From T3Sed10-241 sp036796255 (GTDB taxonomy: Bacteria > Bacteroidota > Bacteroidia > Flavobacteriales_D > Cryomorphaceae), in NCBI GenBank assembly GCA_036796255.1, contig DAIRDH010000013.1, positions 1 to 64,000 of the forward strand: DNA of 64,000 bases. Direction: 5' to 3'. A program made the translations under genes and the position numbers. The notes beneath the pieces were generated by a model. That model did not search any database. It was not told where the DNA came from and worked only from the letters and a program-made list of their open reading frames with translations. Shown here piece after piece: positions 1-9,616 of this stretch; the stretch's first letter is position 1, and each line of letters opens with the position of its first letter.

Positions 1-187
1 CGATGCTACACTCGAAGTCTACGACATGAGTGGCCGCTCGGTGGCGCGCCTGTTCAATCAGGAAGCAATGAAAGACCAGGAATACCGCATTGAGTTTAAT
101 GTGAGCAATATGAGCGATGGCTTGTACTTGCTGAGACTCACGACCGACGATGAAGTACGCGTAAGTAAAATGATAATTACGAGGTGA
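1..187 (+). CDS. C-terminal end of a T9SS-secreted protein (partial)
   Basis: Only the last 61 residues are present; the gene begins left of the window and ends at a TGA. The fragment matches the Por secretion system (T9SS type A) sorting domain: it opens with ATLEVYDMSGR, has a central ..GLYLLRL.. strand and closes with a basic residue. In this family the domain directs export through the type IX machinery and is removed or anchored at the cell surface. It closely resembles the C-terminus of the giant protein at 9617-24076, which starts ATLEVYDLSGR. The passenger is outside the window, so its function cannot be stated. A strong hairpin terminator follows about 70 bp downstream. Confidence 0.85.
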   Translation, partial: DATLEVYDMSGRSVARLFNQEAMKDQEYRIEFNVSNMSDGLYLLRLTTDDEVRVSKMIITR

Positions 188-255
188 AATATTTAAAGCT
201 ACACTTCGCCATCCATGCATAATTCTTAGGCAGGCTTGACCAGATACAACCTAAC

Positions 256-288
256 AAACCGCCCCGACACAAATCGGGGCGGTTTTTT
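256..288 (+). terminator. Rho-independent terminator
   Basis: A 12-bp perfect stem, AAACCGCCCCGA paired with TCGGGGCGGTTT, has a short loop and ends in a T run at 283-288. It follows the T9SS protein that ends at 187. Confidence 0.9.
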
Positions 289-403
289 ATCTACGCATTT
301 TCTTAACACTCCTTGAACATAACTACCCCTGGACTTCATTAATTGGTTCAAAAGATAAATATTGCCATAACTGCGATGTAACAGCGAGATGACAAGGCCC
401 CCG

Positions 404-411
404 TAGCTTTG
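404..411 (+). promoter_or_regulatory. Bacteroidota -7 promoter box TAGCTTTG
   Basis: TAGCTTTG fits the TAnnTTTG -7 consensus of the Bacteroidota primary sigma factor. Only 4 nt separate it from the ATG at 416, so transcription would start at or next to the start codon. No convincing TTG -33 element is seen at the usual distance. Confidence 0.5.
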
Positions 412-415
412 CGCC

Positions 416-3412
416 ATGATAAAACCCTCTGCACTCAGGGCTTTTTTAATGCTGGGCCTTATGGTATGTGGCAACCATTTGGCGAAAGCCCAGACCGACA
501 ATATCATGATTTTGGAGTACGTGGACTGGACAAGCGGAGACGGCATGGGTGTGAAAATTTACAACCCCACCCCAAATCCCATCAACCTGACTGGCTATAC
601 TTTACAGATTTACAACAATGGAAATTTGACGCCAAATTCCACAGTGCCGCTGACTGGTACGATGGCTCCCGGGGCAATTTTCATTATCGGAAATAGCAGC
701 TATTGCAATTCTGTGTGTCTGGGCACCTGTGATCAAACTGCAGGCTTCAGTGGGGTGAATGATGGCGATGTGGTGCGCATCGAAAACGGTGGTGACGTAA
801 TCGATGCCGTCGGATGTCTGGGATATTCCGGAAATGTGACAATTAACGGAAACTTAATAAACAACGCTTACAAATGGATCAAACTGGTGCGCGAGAGCGA
901 CAACTGCATCCGCCACACCAATGCGGATGGTGCAGTACCAGTATCATGGCCCAACAATACCACGGCCAACATGACCGGATGGGAGGTTCAATTTGTGACC
1001 TGTATTGATGACAGCGACTGGGCATTTGATGCACCGCAAACCGCAGAGGATATTACCATCTGCGCACCCGACAGCGCCTTTATTGATGGCAATTGGGAAA
1101 CTGAGTCTGGAAGTTATACCCAGGTATTTGAAAACGTGGTGGGTTGCGACAGTCTGCATGTAATCAACCTTACGGTAAATGAAGCCATTATTCAATCGAC
1201 CATTGCATCCATTTGCACAGGTGAATCCTACACATTTGGCGGAAGCCAGCTAACCCTGCCTGGGACTTACACTGACACGGTCAGCAATACTGGCAACTGC
1301 CCCATAATCGAAGTCCTTGAACTTGAAGTACTACCCTCATTTGACGAAAGTCAGGACGTGCAAATTTGCGCTGGCGACAGCGTATTTTTCGACGGGGTGT
1401 GGCAATCAGAAGCCGGCACCTACACCAGCACTTTACAAAGTGTAAGTGGTTGCGATAGCATCTTGACATTGAATTTGAATGTAGGGGCATCAAACAACTA
1501 TGCCGTGAATCTGAGCATTTGCGAAAGCGATAGTGTGCTGATCGACGGGCAATGGATCAATGAACCAGGCATCTACGAAGCGACTTTTGAAATGCCGAAT
1601 GGCTGCGACAGCACGGTTGTAACCACACTGGAAGTCTTACCAGTGGCAACCTGGGAGGTCAACACCAGCATTTGTGAAGGCGACAGCATTTTTGTAAATG
1701 GCAGCTGGATTTTAGAGCCGGGCAGCTACGAAGTGACTTATGAGGTACCAAACGGCTGCGACAGCACCGTCGTGACCAATGTTGCTGTATCGCCGAGCTA
1801 CGAATTGCAGGTGGACACCACCATTTGCGGAGGCGACAGTCTTTTATTGGATGGCATTTGGGTGAGCGCTCCGGGGACGTATTCTGAAAATTACACATCT
1901 GTAAGTGGTTGCGATTCACTCATCACAGTCAATGTATCGATACTTGAAAATCCCGAGCCTAACCTACAGCTCAGCATCTGCTTTGGCGATAGCACGTTGA
2001 TCGGTGGTCAATGGCGCAGTGAAGCAGGCACTTTCGTGCAAACGATCGAATCAGGAGCCTGCACGTTCGAGCAGACTGTGAATCTCTCAATTACCGAGGC
2101 GCCCGTGATCGTGAATGACAACGTGCAGGGCTGCAGCGTAGTAACATACAACGGGCTAAACTACACGGAAAGCACCTTGGTGGTAGACACCTTGCTAAGC
2201 GTGGCCGGCTGCGACAGCATCTACCTCTTTATGCAGATCGAAGTTGAAAATATAGAGCTATCTATAAATGCGGTACAAGCAGCCTGCGCAGGTACAACGG
2301 TCGGCCTTAGTGCCACGAGCGAAGGCGCACTCACATGGGACAATGGCACAGAGGGCCTCAATGCAAACTACCTGCTTAGCGAAAGCAGATACATTACCGC
2401 TACTGCGCAAAGTGAAGATTGCACCTTCGTCGACAGTGTCTTTGTTGAGGTACTGCAAGGGCCTACCCTTTCGGGAAATACCGCATATACTGCCTGTCGG
2501 GAGGTTGCTTTTCAGCCCGAGCTTTTAGGCAGTGATTTCACGGAAGTTCAATGGTCGCCGGGATTAGGGCTCAGCGATCCAAACGTGCTAAACCCAGAGA
2601 TAAACAACAATGCATCTACGACTTACACCGTCCGCGCACAAAACAGCTGTGGCACAGACAGCCTTCAGGTGAGTGTAACAGTAGAGGAAATTCAACTGAC
2701 CACCAACCAGGACACCAGCATTTGCGCAGGCGATATGGTATGGTTGGAAGCCGCTGGAGCTGACACTTACAGCTGGGCCCCTGCCGAGTGGGTTCAGGAT
2801 ATTCAAAGTGCAAGTACAATCGCCTTTCCCGAGCCCAGTGGATCGGGAATGACGCAAATTGCGACATTTAGGGTAACGGGAAGCCGAGGGAATTGCCAAA
2901 CGACCGAACAAGTGCAAGTCACGGTAAGGCAGCCACGATTGCCCTCCGATCAAACCATCAATCTGCTCCAAGGCGAAGTGGTCGATTTGGAAAATATTTA
3001 CAGTCCGAATGTTCTTGTATCTCCACAACCCGGCAGTTACACTGTGAATTCCGATACCACCATTGCTGTAATTCTGGCTGATGAGATGGGCTGTAGCGGA
3101 ACCACTTACCTGAACATCGTTCCCGACAAGGTGTGGTATGCGCCAAATGCATTTACACCAAACGGCGACGGCGTGAACGACTTGTGGAAGGTGGTGGCAT
3201 CAGATATAATAGAAGTCGAAATTCGCGTGTATGACCGCTGGGGCGAATTGGTTTTCAAGACCGACGACCTGAACAAGGGATGGAATGGCGGACATCAATT
3301 TCGCAATGATGGCTACTATTGCCCTGCCGACCTTTACAACTATAGCCTTGTGGTGATCCTTTCGGGAAACAGGGTGAGCAAACACCGCGGCCACATTACC
3401 TTGATAAGATGA
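416..3412 (+). CDS. Secreted lamin-tail/Cys-repeat protein with T9SS type B (CHU_C) domain
   Basis: 998 residues. A signal peptide (about 1-25) ends AKA before Gln26. Residues ~28-135 resemble a lamin-tail domain (ILEYVDWTSG..VKIYNPTPNPINLTGY). From ~210 to ~620 there are about eight degenerate repeats of roughly 51 residues with the pattern ICxGDS..-DGxW-..GxY..GCDS, whose paired cysteines could form disulphides. Ig/PKD-like stretches follow. The C-terminal ~95 residues (NAFTPNGDGVNDLW..RVYDRWGELVF) are the CHU_C/gliding-motility C-terminal domain, used as a T9SS type B sorting signal. It is therefore probably a cell-surface or secreted adhesin-like protein; the ligand is unknown. Its stop overlaps the start of the paralogue at 3409, so the two are probably co-transcribed. 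Confidence 0.85.
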   Translation: MIKPSALRAFLMLGLMVCGNHLAKAQTDNIMILEYVDWTSGDGMGVKIYNPTPNPINLTGYTLQIYNNGNLTPNSTVPLTGTMAPGAIFIIGNSSYCNSVCLGTCDQTAGFSGVNDGDVVRIENGGDVIDAVGCLGYSGNVTINGNLINNAYKWIKLVRESDNCIRHTNADGAVPVSWPNNTTANMTGWEVQFVTCIDDSDWAFDAPQTAEDITICAPDSAFIDGNWETESGSYTQVFENVVGCDSLHVINLTVNEAIIQSTIASICTGESYTFGGSQLTLPGTYTDTVSNTGNCPIIEVLELEVLPSFDESQDVQICAGDSVFFDGVWQSEAGTYTSTLQSVSGCDSILTLNLNVGASNNYAVNLSICESDSVLIDGQWINEPGIYEATFEMPNGCDSTVVTTLEVLPVATWEVNTSICEGDSIFVNGSWILEPGSYEVTYEVPNGCDSTVVTNVAVSPSYELQVDTTICGGDSLLLDGIWVSAPGTYSENYTSVSGCDSLITVNVSILENPEPNLQLSICFGDSTLIGGQWRSEAGTFVQTIESGACTFEQTVNLSITEAPVIVNDNVQGCSVVTYNGLNYTESTLVVDTLLSVAGCDSIYLFMQIEVENIELSINAVQAACAGTTVGLSATSEGALTWDNGTEGLNANYLLSESRYITATAQSEDCTFVDSVFVEVLQGPTLSGNTAYTACREVAFQPELLGSDFTEVQWSPGLGLSDPNVLNPEINNNASTTYTVRAQNSCGTDSLQVSVTVEEIQLTTNQDTSICAGDMVWLEAAGADTYSWAPAEWVQDIQSASTIAFPEPSGSGMTQIATFRVTGSRGNCQTTEQVQVTVRQPRLPSDQTINLLQGEVVDLENIYSPNVLVSPQPGSYTVNSDTTIAVILADEMGCSGTTYLNIVPDKVWYAPNAFTPNGDGVNDLWKVVASDIIEVEIRVYDRWGELVFKTDDLNKGWNGGHQFRNDGYYCPADLYNYSLVVILSGNRVSKHRGHITLIR

Positions 3413-5331
3413 GCATGAAAAAAATTTACTGTCAGATACTTGCCGTATTCTTTTGCACGGCAGCATGGGCGCAAACCGACAATTTAATGTTTGTAGAGTA
3501 CGTGGATTGGACTACAGGTTCGGGCCTGGGCCTCACCATTTACAATCCCACTGACCAGAGCATCAACCTCAACAGTTATTCGGTGCGGGTACACAACAAT
3601 GGCAACCTGAACCCCAACTCTATGGGCGATCTTTCAGGCAGTTTGCCGGCAGGTGCAAGCATTCGGGTGGGCAACAGCGCTTATGCCGTCGAATGCCCCG
3701 GGAGTATCGTGATCTCCATTGCTGGGGTAAATGATCAGGACGTGGTGACACTTGCGCAAAATGACGTGGTAATTGATGCCATCGGGGCCCTCGGATATAC
3801 CGGTAATTACCAAATCAATGGCACGGTAATCACCCAATCACTGAAATGGGTAAAACTGATTCGCAATGCCGACAATTGCACGCGCTACACCGAAAGCGAT
3901 GGGGGCAGCAAGTCCTGGCCCATCTCTGCAGGGGTGAATTTTACTGGTTGGACGGTAGCACCGGTCAGCTGCCTCAACCCCTCTATAAACTTTGAAATAA
4001 GCAGTCCACAGCTGGCAACTGAGAGCACCATCTGCTTCGGCGACAGCGTATTGTTTGCAGGAGAGTGGCGCAGCGAAGCGGGTGAATACAGCGCGACTGT
4101 GCCGGTAAATGGAGGCTGCGACAGCTTGTTGATACTTGACCTTACGGTAAATGCATCGCAAACTGAATTTGATCAGGCCACCTTGTGTTTTGGCGACAGC
4201 CTCTTCCTTGCCGGGTCATGGCAAACGCAATCAGGCACCTACACCGATACCCTAAGTGCAGGCGAAGGATGTCCGCAGGTATTGCAAACCATGGTGGAAA
4301 TTGTATCGGCTGACACGGTGAATGTGGCTCAAACCATCTGTCCTGGTGAGAGTTTCAGTTTTGCAGACACCACCATCACGGATACTGGAATTTATTTTGT
4401 CAACTTCACGGAGCCCGGCAACGCCTGCAGCCAACTGTACCGCCTGTTTATCGAGGTGGAGCCATTTAGCTACACAAGCATGACCTTAACTTCCTGCGAT
4501 TCGATACTGGTGAACGGTGTGTATTATACAGAAACCACCACTGTTTACGACTCCCTCCTTTCGGAAAATGGATGCCTTACCCAGATTTCAGAATACCTTG
4601 TTCGCATCGAAATTCCGCAGCTCAACATCGTCGGGCCAAATGGAATATGCCCTGATGAACCGGCATTTCTCGAAGCAATTGCCACGAGTGAACCAGTCTG
4701 GAGCACCGGCGAAACAGGCTACAGCATGGTAGCTACCCCCAATGTTGGCACCTGGTATTCGGCAAGGCTGCAATTTGACGGTTGTTTCGCCACCGATTCC
4801 ATCTTTATAGAGGTATCCGACCTGTCGGTAAATATGCCCGATACCGTTGAAATCGAATTCGGAGCAACCATTCAACCCGGGGTGATATTTACCGGCTCGC
4901 CCTATATTTTCGCATGGACTCCCGAAGCAGGCGTAGATCTGGACGAGCCTTATGACCCGGCATTTTCACCTGAAACGTCGACTGTCTATACCCTGCTGGC
5001 CGAAGACATTTATGGCTGTACAGTAACCGATAGCATCTTCATTGAGGTAATTCTACCTGAATTTCACATCCCCAACATTATTACACCCAATGGAGATGGA
5101 CGGAATGATTTTCTTGTGATCCAGGACCTCCCGGCCACCAATACCCTCCGCATCTTCAACCGCTGGGGCCAAGAGGTGCTTTTTGCAGCGCCTTATCAAA
5201 ACGACTGGGCTGCCAACATCAATGGTAGTGAGCCGGTAGAAGGGCACTTCAACTACATTTTGCACGTACAGTTGGGGCCCGAACGCCTTGAGTATACCGG
5301 CGTCATCTCGGTGGTTGGAGTGCATAAATAG
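3409..5331 (+). CDS. Paralogue of the preceding surface protein, T9SS type B
   Basis: 640 residues. It has the same architecture as its neighbour in shorter form: signal peptide ending AWA before Gln, a lamin-tail-like domain (FVEYVDWTTGSGLGLTIYNP), about four ICxGDS..W..GxY..GCDS repeats, a PKD-like stretch and a CHU_C domain (IITPNGDGRNDF..RIFNRWGQEV) over the last ~88 residues. The start overlaps the upstream stop as ATGA, which suggests translational coupling. The second in-frame ATG at 3415 gives a more typical signal peptide (MKKIYCQIL) and may be the true start. The pair looks like a tandem duplication followed by repeat loss or gain. The function is unknown beyond surface display. Confidence 0.85.
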   Translation: MSMKKIYCQILAVFFCTAAWAQTDNLMFVEYVDWTTGSGLGLTIYNPTDQSINLNSYSVRVHNNGNLNPNSMGDLSGSLPAGASIRVGNSAYAVECPGSIVISIAGVNDQDVVTLAQNDVVIDAIGALGYTGNYQINGTVITQSLKWVKLIRNADNCTRYTESDGGSKSWPISAGVNFTGWTVAPVSCLNPSINFEISSPQLATESTICFGDSVLFAGEWRSEAGEYSATVPVNGGCDSLLILDLTVNASQTEFDQATLCFGDSLFLAGSWQTQSGTYTDTLSAGEGCPQVLQTMVEIVSADTVNVAQTICPGESFSFADTTITDTGIYFVNFTEPGNACSQLYRLFIEVEPFSYTSMTLTSCDSILVNGVYYTETTTVYDSLLSENGCLTQISEYLVRIEIPQLNIVGPNGICPDEPAFLEAIATSEPVWSTGETGYSMVATPNVGTWYSARLQFDGCFATDSIFIEVSDLSVNMPDTVEIEFGATIQPGVIFTGSPYIFAWTPEAGVDLDEPYDPAFSPETSTVYTLLAEDIYGCTVTDSIFIEVILPEFHIPNIITPNGDGRNDFLVIQDLPATNTLRIFNRWGQEVLFAAPYQNDWAANINGSEPVEGHFNYILHVQLGPERLEYTGVISVVGVHK

Positions 5332-5562
5332 CGCTCAGAAACTGCAAAGAATTCGTCGTTCTAATGCCCCTCATTGATGGGGCAGATACCTCAACCCTTT
5401 CCGGAAAATGAGGAGCGCATACAAACTTCGAAAGCCTTGAAGCAAGTCCATCACCAGATTTTACCTTAAAAGAAGCAAAAGCACAACGCCCGGCTTCTGG
5501 ATAACATGGCTTCTGCCCAATCAATACGCCTTGCAAACCCGCCCGCTAACTGCCAAAATTGT

Positions 5563-5570
5563 TAGCTTTG
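5563..5570 (+). promoter_or_regulatory. -7 promoter box TAGCTTTG upstream of pheT
   Basis: TAGCTTTG matches TAnnTTTG and lies 21 nt before the pheT ATG at 5592. The nearest TTG (5531-5533) is about 29 nt away, longer than the usual 17-23, so the -33 element is uncertain. Nothing else is recognised between 5332 and 5562. Confidence 0.5.
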
Positions 5571-5591
5571 CCCCCTTATTCAGCAAGCTTC

Positions 5592-8024
5592 ATGAAAATT
5601 TCTTTCAACTGGCTCAAGGGCTATTTACCCACCGACCTCAGCGCAACTGAGGTGGCCGCAATCCTGACCGATACCGGCCTTGAAGTCGAAAAAGTAGAGC
5701 ACTACGATCCCTCGGCCGGAGGGCTCGACCATGTGGTCGTGGGCCATGTACTCAGCGTACTGCCCCACCCCAACGCTGACAAGCTTAAGCTCACCATTGT
5801 GGATGTAGCCGGCACAGAGCCGCTCCACATCATATGCGGGGCGCCCAACGTGGCCCCCGGGCAAAAAGTGCTTGTGGCCAAAATAGGTGCTACGCTCCAG
5901 GCTGTCGATGGCGAGGCATTGACCATCAAAAAGTCGAAAATACGTGGTGAAGTATCAGAAGGGATGATATGTGCGGAAGATGAGCTCGGCCTTGGCGAAA
6001 GTCACGATGGCATCATGGTTTTGCCGGCTGATGCAGTGCCCGGAACGCCCGCTGCCGACTTTTTGAAAATTGAAAAAGACGAAGTATTCGAAATAGGCCT
6101 CACCCCCAACCGCACCGATGGTTTCGGGCACTTTGGCGTGGCGCGCGACCTCGCGGCGAGGCTCAGCCACACTGAGGGAACAGCCGTAAGAGCGCAGCTT
6201 CCTGAAGCAGCCGATTTTGGCGGAAAGCCAAATGGCAAAATCACTGTGCGCATTGAGGACGGCGAAGGCTGCGGCCGCTATGCCGGTCTCGAACTGGATG
6301 GCATCCAAGTCGCGCCCTCGCCGGAATGGCTGCAAAACAAGCTTCGCGCCATTGGTCTCAGCCCGATCAACAACGTGGTGGACATCACCAACTTCGTGAT
6401 GCACGAAACCGGACAGCCCCTCCACGCCTTCGATGCTGATAAAATCAAAGGCGATAGAGTCGTGGTGCGCACACTCCCGAAAGGAACCCACTTCACCACA
6501 CTCGATGGGCAGAAGCGCGAACTCGCCGCCGACGACCTGATGATTTGCAACAACGAAGACGGCATGTGCATCGCAGGCGTTTTTGGCGGATTGGACAGCG
6601 GTGTGAGCAATAGCACCCGGCGTATTTTCCTGGAGAGTGCATGGTTCAATCCGGTGCGTGTCCGCAAAACTGCCAAGCGCCATGCCCTCAACACCGACAG
6701 CTCTTTTCGCTTTGAGCGCGGTGTGGATCCCCAAGCCACGCTCTACGCCCTGAGGCGTGCAGCTCAGCTCATGACCGAAATAGCGGGTGCCAGACAAGCC
6801 GGCAGCCTTATCGACCTGAAGGGCAATGTTCCCCAGCCTGTAAGGCTCGACTTTTCGCTGGAGTATTGCAATGCCCTTTGCGGCGCGTCCATCACAGCAC
6901 TGGAACTTGAAGGCATTCTTTCCTCCCTCGATTTTGAGTTTGAAAAAAACGCTGCAGGCCAGTACCGCCTTAGCGTACCGACCTACCGCGTCGACGTGAC
7001 CCGCCCCGTAGATGTGGTGGAAGAGGTGCTCCGAATTTACGGCTTCAACGCCGTGGCCATGCCCGAGCGCATGAGCATTTCGGTATCGCTTCCGCAAAAG
7101 CCTTTGAGGCAGGATGTGCTCGATGCATTGGCGCAAAGCCTCGCCGGTCGTGGATTTCAGGAAATGATGTCCAACGGCCTCACCCGATCTGATCGCTTGA
7201 TTCAGGTGGGTGGCGAGGGACTCAAAGCGGAGCTCGTCGCCATGCTGAATCCACTCAGCCAGGAGCTCGATGTGCTGCGCCCCAACCTCATCAACAGCGT
7301 ACTCGAAGCGGTGGCTTACAACCTAAACCGCCAGGCAGAGCGGCTGCAGCTCTTTGAGCTTGGCATGGCTTACCGCCAAAATGAGCAAGGCTACACCGAG
7401 TCGCAAAACCTTTGCCTGGCACTTTGTGGCAACCGCTTTGCTGAAAATTGGAACAATGACGCAAAACCATTTGATGCCAGCGATATGCGTGGCCACGTCA
7501 CGGCATTGATGCAGGTGATGGGCATACAGGAGAAGCTCTCATTTGAAGCATCCGCACACCCATTTTTGAGCCAATCACTCGAGGTCAAAATAGGCAGACA
7601 AGCCGCGGGCCATTTTGGCAAGATCAATAAGGTGACCCAGAAAGCATACGGTATCAAGAAAGACGTATGGGTTGCCGAATTGCAGCTCGACAAATGCCTT
7701 TCACAGATAAGACACGCCGCCAAAACCCTGAGAGAGTTGCCAAAATTCCCGGCTGTGCGACGCGACTTCTCGTTGCTGCTCGACGAGCAGGTCACTTTTG
7801 AATCGATCGAAAAGCTGGCCTACCAGAAAGCTGGAAAGCTGCTGCGCGAAGTGGGGCTTTTCGATGTGTATGAGGGCAAAAATCTGCCTTCCGGTAAAAA
7901 GAGCTACGCAGTGCGGTTCATCTTGCAAGATCCCAACCGCACGCTCGAGGACAAGGTGATTGATAAGCAAATGGCCAATATTCAAAAAGCACTTGAAGAA
8001 GAGCTTGGTGCAGTATTGAGATAA
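5592..8024 (+). CDS. pheT: Phenylalanine--tRNA ligase beta subunit
   Basis: 810 residues, the usual PheT length. With PheS it charges tRNA-Phe in the cytoplasm. The N-terminus MKISFNWLKGYLP is typical. A tRNA-binding OB domain follows (~40-150; VGHVLSVLPHPNADKLKL), then B3/B4 editing and B5 domains (GLTPNRTDGFGHFGVARDL; ALNTDSSFRFERGVDP), the catalytic-like core, and a C-terminal anticodon-binding FDX-ACB domain (~715-810; FPAVRRDFSLLL..SYAVRFILQD). The reading frame is open back to a TTG at 5559, but the ATG at 5592 matches the family start and lies downstream of the promoter box. pheS is not adjacent, as is common in Bacteroidota. Confidence 0.97.
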   Translation: MKISFNWLKGYLPTDLSATEVAAILTDTGLEVEKVEHYDPSAGGLDHVVVGHVLSVLPHPNADKLKLTIVDVAGTEPLHIICGAPNVAPGQKVLVAKIGATLQAVDGEALTIKKSKIRGEVSEGMICAEDELGLGESHDGIMVLPADAVPGTPAADFLKIEKDEVFEIGLTPNRTDGFGHFGVARDLAARLSHTEGTAVRAQLPEAADFGGKPNGKITVRIEDGEGCGRYAGLELDGIQVAPSPEWLQNKLRAIGLSPINNVVDITNFVMHETGQPLHAFDADKIKGDRVVVRTLPKGTHFTTLDGQKRELAADDLMICNNEDGMCIAGVFGGLDSGVSNSTRRIFLESAWFNPVRVRKTAKRHALNTDSSFRFERGVDPQATLYALRRAAQLMTEIAGARQAGSLIDLKGNVPQPVRLDFSLEYCNALCGASITALELEGILSSLDFEFEKNAAGQYRLSVPTYRVDVTRPVDVVEEVLRIYGFNAVAMPERMSISVSLPQKPLRQDVLDALAQSLAGRGFQEMMSNGLTRSDRLIQVGGEGLKAELVAMLNPLSQELDVLRPNLINSVLEAVAYNLNRQAERLQLFELGMAYRQNEQGYTESQNLCLALCGNRFAENWNNDAKPFDASDMRGHVTALMQVMGIQEKLSFEASAHPFLSQSLEVKIGRQAAGHFGKINKVTQKAYGIKKDVWVAELQLDKCLSQIRHAAKTLRELPKFPAVRRDFSLLLDEQVTFESIEKLAYQKAGKLLREVGLFDVYEGKNLPSGKKSYAVRFILQDPNRTLEDKVIDKQMANIQKALEEELGAVLR

Positions 8025-8078
8025 ACCAGAATTGACAGAAGTTCTAAACAGGTACATGAACACACGAAGCTTTCGAAG

Positions 8079-9389
8079 ATGAAGGATTGGAGCTGGTATT
8101 ACTTCCGTTTTTGGATCAAACTTGCGGTAAAACTGTTTTACCGCCGCATCGAAGTGCATGGCACAGATACCTATCCACAGGACGGCCCTGTGCTGCTCGC
8201 GCCAAACCACCAGAACGCTTTTATGGATGCGCTTATCCCTTCCATTTTTGCGCGTCGTCCTATCCATTATTTGACGCGATCAGATGTTTTCAAAAACAAG
8301 CTCATGGCTGCGTTTTTGACTTCGATCAAAATGATGCCGGTATACCGACAGCGCGATGGCCTCGGCAACCTCGCTAAAAACGAAGTGATATTTGCCAAAT
8401 GCGCCGACATACTCCGATCGGGCGGCACTTTACTCATTTTTCCGGAAACGACCCATCAAGGGGTGCGCCGACTACGGCCACTGAGCAAGGGATTCACAAG
8501 GGTGCTTTTCGGGGCGCTGGAAGACCATGACGACCTCAACATCAAGGTAGTTCCCCTCGGCATCAATTACAGCCACTACCACAAGAGTGGCACCCGACTG
8601 GTGATCAATTATGGAGCGCCCATTTCAGTAAGCGATTACCGGAAAGCGCATGAGGACAACGCGCCCAAAGCCATGACTGCCCTGCGCGATGATGTGCAGG
8701 CAGCCCTCGCCAAAGAAGTGGTGCACCTGGAGCGAAAGGATGCCAACGACGCTTTTGAAATTGAGCTGGAGCACATCATTCCATTTTTCCGACACCGGGC
8801 GGAAGGCTTTATCCGCACGGATGGAAGGGAAATGGATTTTTACAAAGCACGCGAGCAGCAATTGATGAAACTTCCGGAAGGTCACAGCTATTTCAGGCGT
8901 ATCGGCATTTACGGAAGTGAAATGCTGAAGCGCCGGCTTTTTGCGCCATTCTTTTTTATCGAGCGCAAGGATGCCGGTTATTGGCTCGTACAGCATTTAC
9001 TCCTGTTGGTCATGGCACCGTTATTCGCACTTTCGTGGTTGCTAATGGCGCCTGCCTACTTCCTCATGCGCGCCCTGCTGGTGCGCTATATCGCCGACAG
9101 GCAATTTTGGAGCAGCATCAAGCTTGTCGGTTACCTCGTGCTCGTACCACTGTTTGGCCTCATTTATGCGCTTATTGGGGCTTACCTCAGTGGCAGGCCG
9201 TGGATTGCCTTGGGTGCAGTGTTGCTATTCTATCCTTTCAGCGTCTTTGTGATTCGCGAGTTGCGCCTCCCCTACCGCCACCTCTTTACCCTTTGGCGGG
9301 GCTTGTGGCTGAAGTGGCGCAAACCTTCCCTTTACAAATACCTTCTGGAAATAGAGGGAGAGATCCTGAAGACTTTTAAAACGCAGTAG
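8079..9389 (+). CDS. 1-acyl-sn-glycerol-3-phosphate acyltransferase (PlsC-like) family protein
   Basis: 436 residues. The N-terminal ~220 residues carry the PlsC fold. An acyltransferase block I variant, NHQNAFMDA (NHxxxxxD; the canonical spacing is NHxxxxD), is near residue 47. It is followed by a block with MMPVYRQRDG and the FPETTH block (EGT-like position). Such enzymes move an acyl chain to lysophosphatidic acid or a related lipid at the inner membrane. The C-terminal part (~300-400) has hydrophobic segments (LLLLVMAPLFALSWLLM; YLVLVPLFGLIYALIGAYL), making it longer than minimal PlsC and like the larger Bacteroidota homologues. The exact acceptor is not deducible. It is 54 bp downstream of pheT on the same strand. 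Confidence 0.85.
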   Translation: MKDWSWYYFRFWIKLAVKLFYRRIEVHGTDTYPQDGPVLLAPNHQNAFMDALIPSIFARRPIHYLTRSDVFKNKLMAAFLTSIKMMPVYRQRDGLGNLAKNEVIFAKCADILRSGGTLLIFPETTHQGVRRLRPLSKGFTRVLFGALEDHDDLNIKVVPLGINYSHYHKSGTRLVINYGAPISVSDYRKAHEDNAPKAMTALRDDVQAALAKEVVHLERKDANDAFEIELEHIIPFFRHRAEGFIRTDGREMDFYKAREQQLMKLPEGHSYFRRIGIYGSEMLKRRLFAPFFFIERKDAGYWLVQHLLLLVMAPLFALSWLLMAPAYFLMRALLVRYIADRQFWSSIKLVGYLVLVPLFGLIYALIGAYLSGRPWIALGAVLLFYPFSVFVIRELRLPYRHLFTLWRGLWLKWRKPSLYKYLLEIEGEILKTFKTQ

Positions 9390-9562
9390 TCAAATTTAAA
9401 ATTGATCGCGTTGCTCCTTCCCGGGAAATGATTCATGTGAATGAAGCTGCCTCGAAGCTTGGGAACCTGCCTGAGGCATGATGCAATCCGCCCCTGTTCA
9501 TCCCGATTTGAACCATTTGCCGAAAGGCTTGCAAAAACTATTTACGACAGTGTACTAACAAA

Positions 9563-9587
9563 ACGCCCGGCCACATGGGCCGGGCGT
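9563..9587 (-). terminator. Terminator of the giant surface-protein gene
   Basis: A 10-bp perfect stem, ACGCCCGGCC with GGCCGGGCGT, surrounds a 5-nt loop. Read on the minus strand it is followed by TTTTG and lies 30 nt beyond the stop at 9617. It may also serve the convergent acyltransferase gene, which ends at 9389. Confidence 0.85.
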
Positions 9588-9616
9588 CTTGTCACTTTTT
9601 GTCACTTTACAATAGT

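Noticed and set aside
5955..7136. 393-codon reading frame antisense to pheT
   Set aside because: It lies wholly inside pheT on the other strand, shows no family similarity or sensible start, and pheT is clear.
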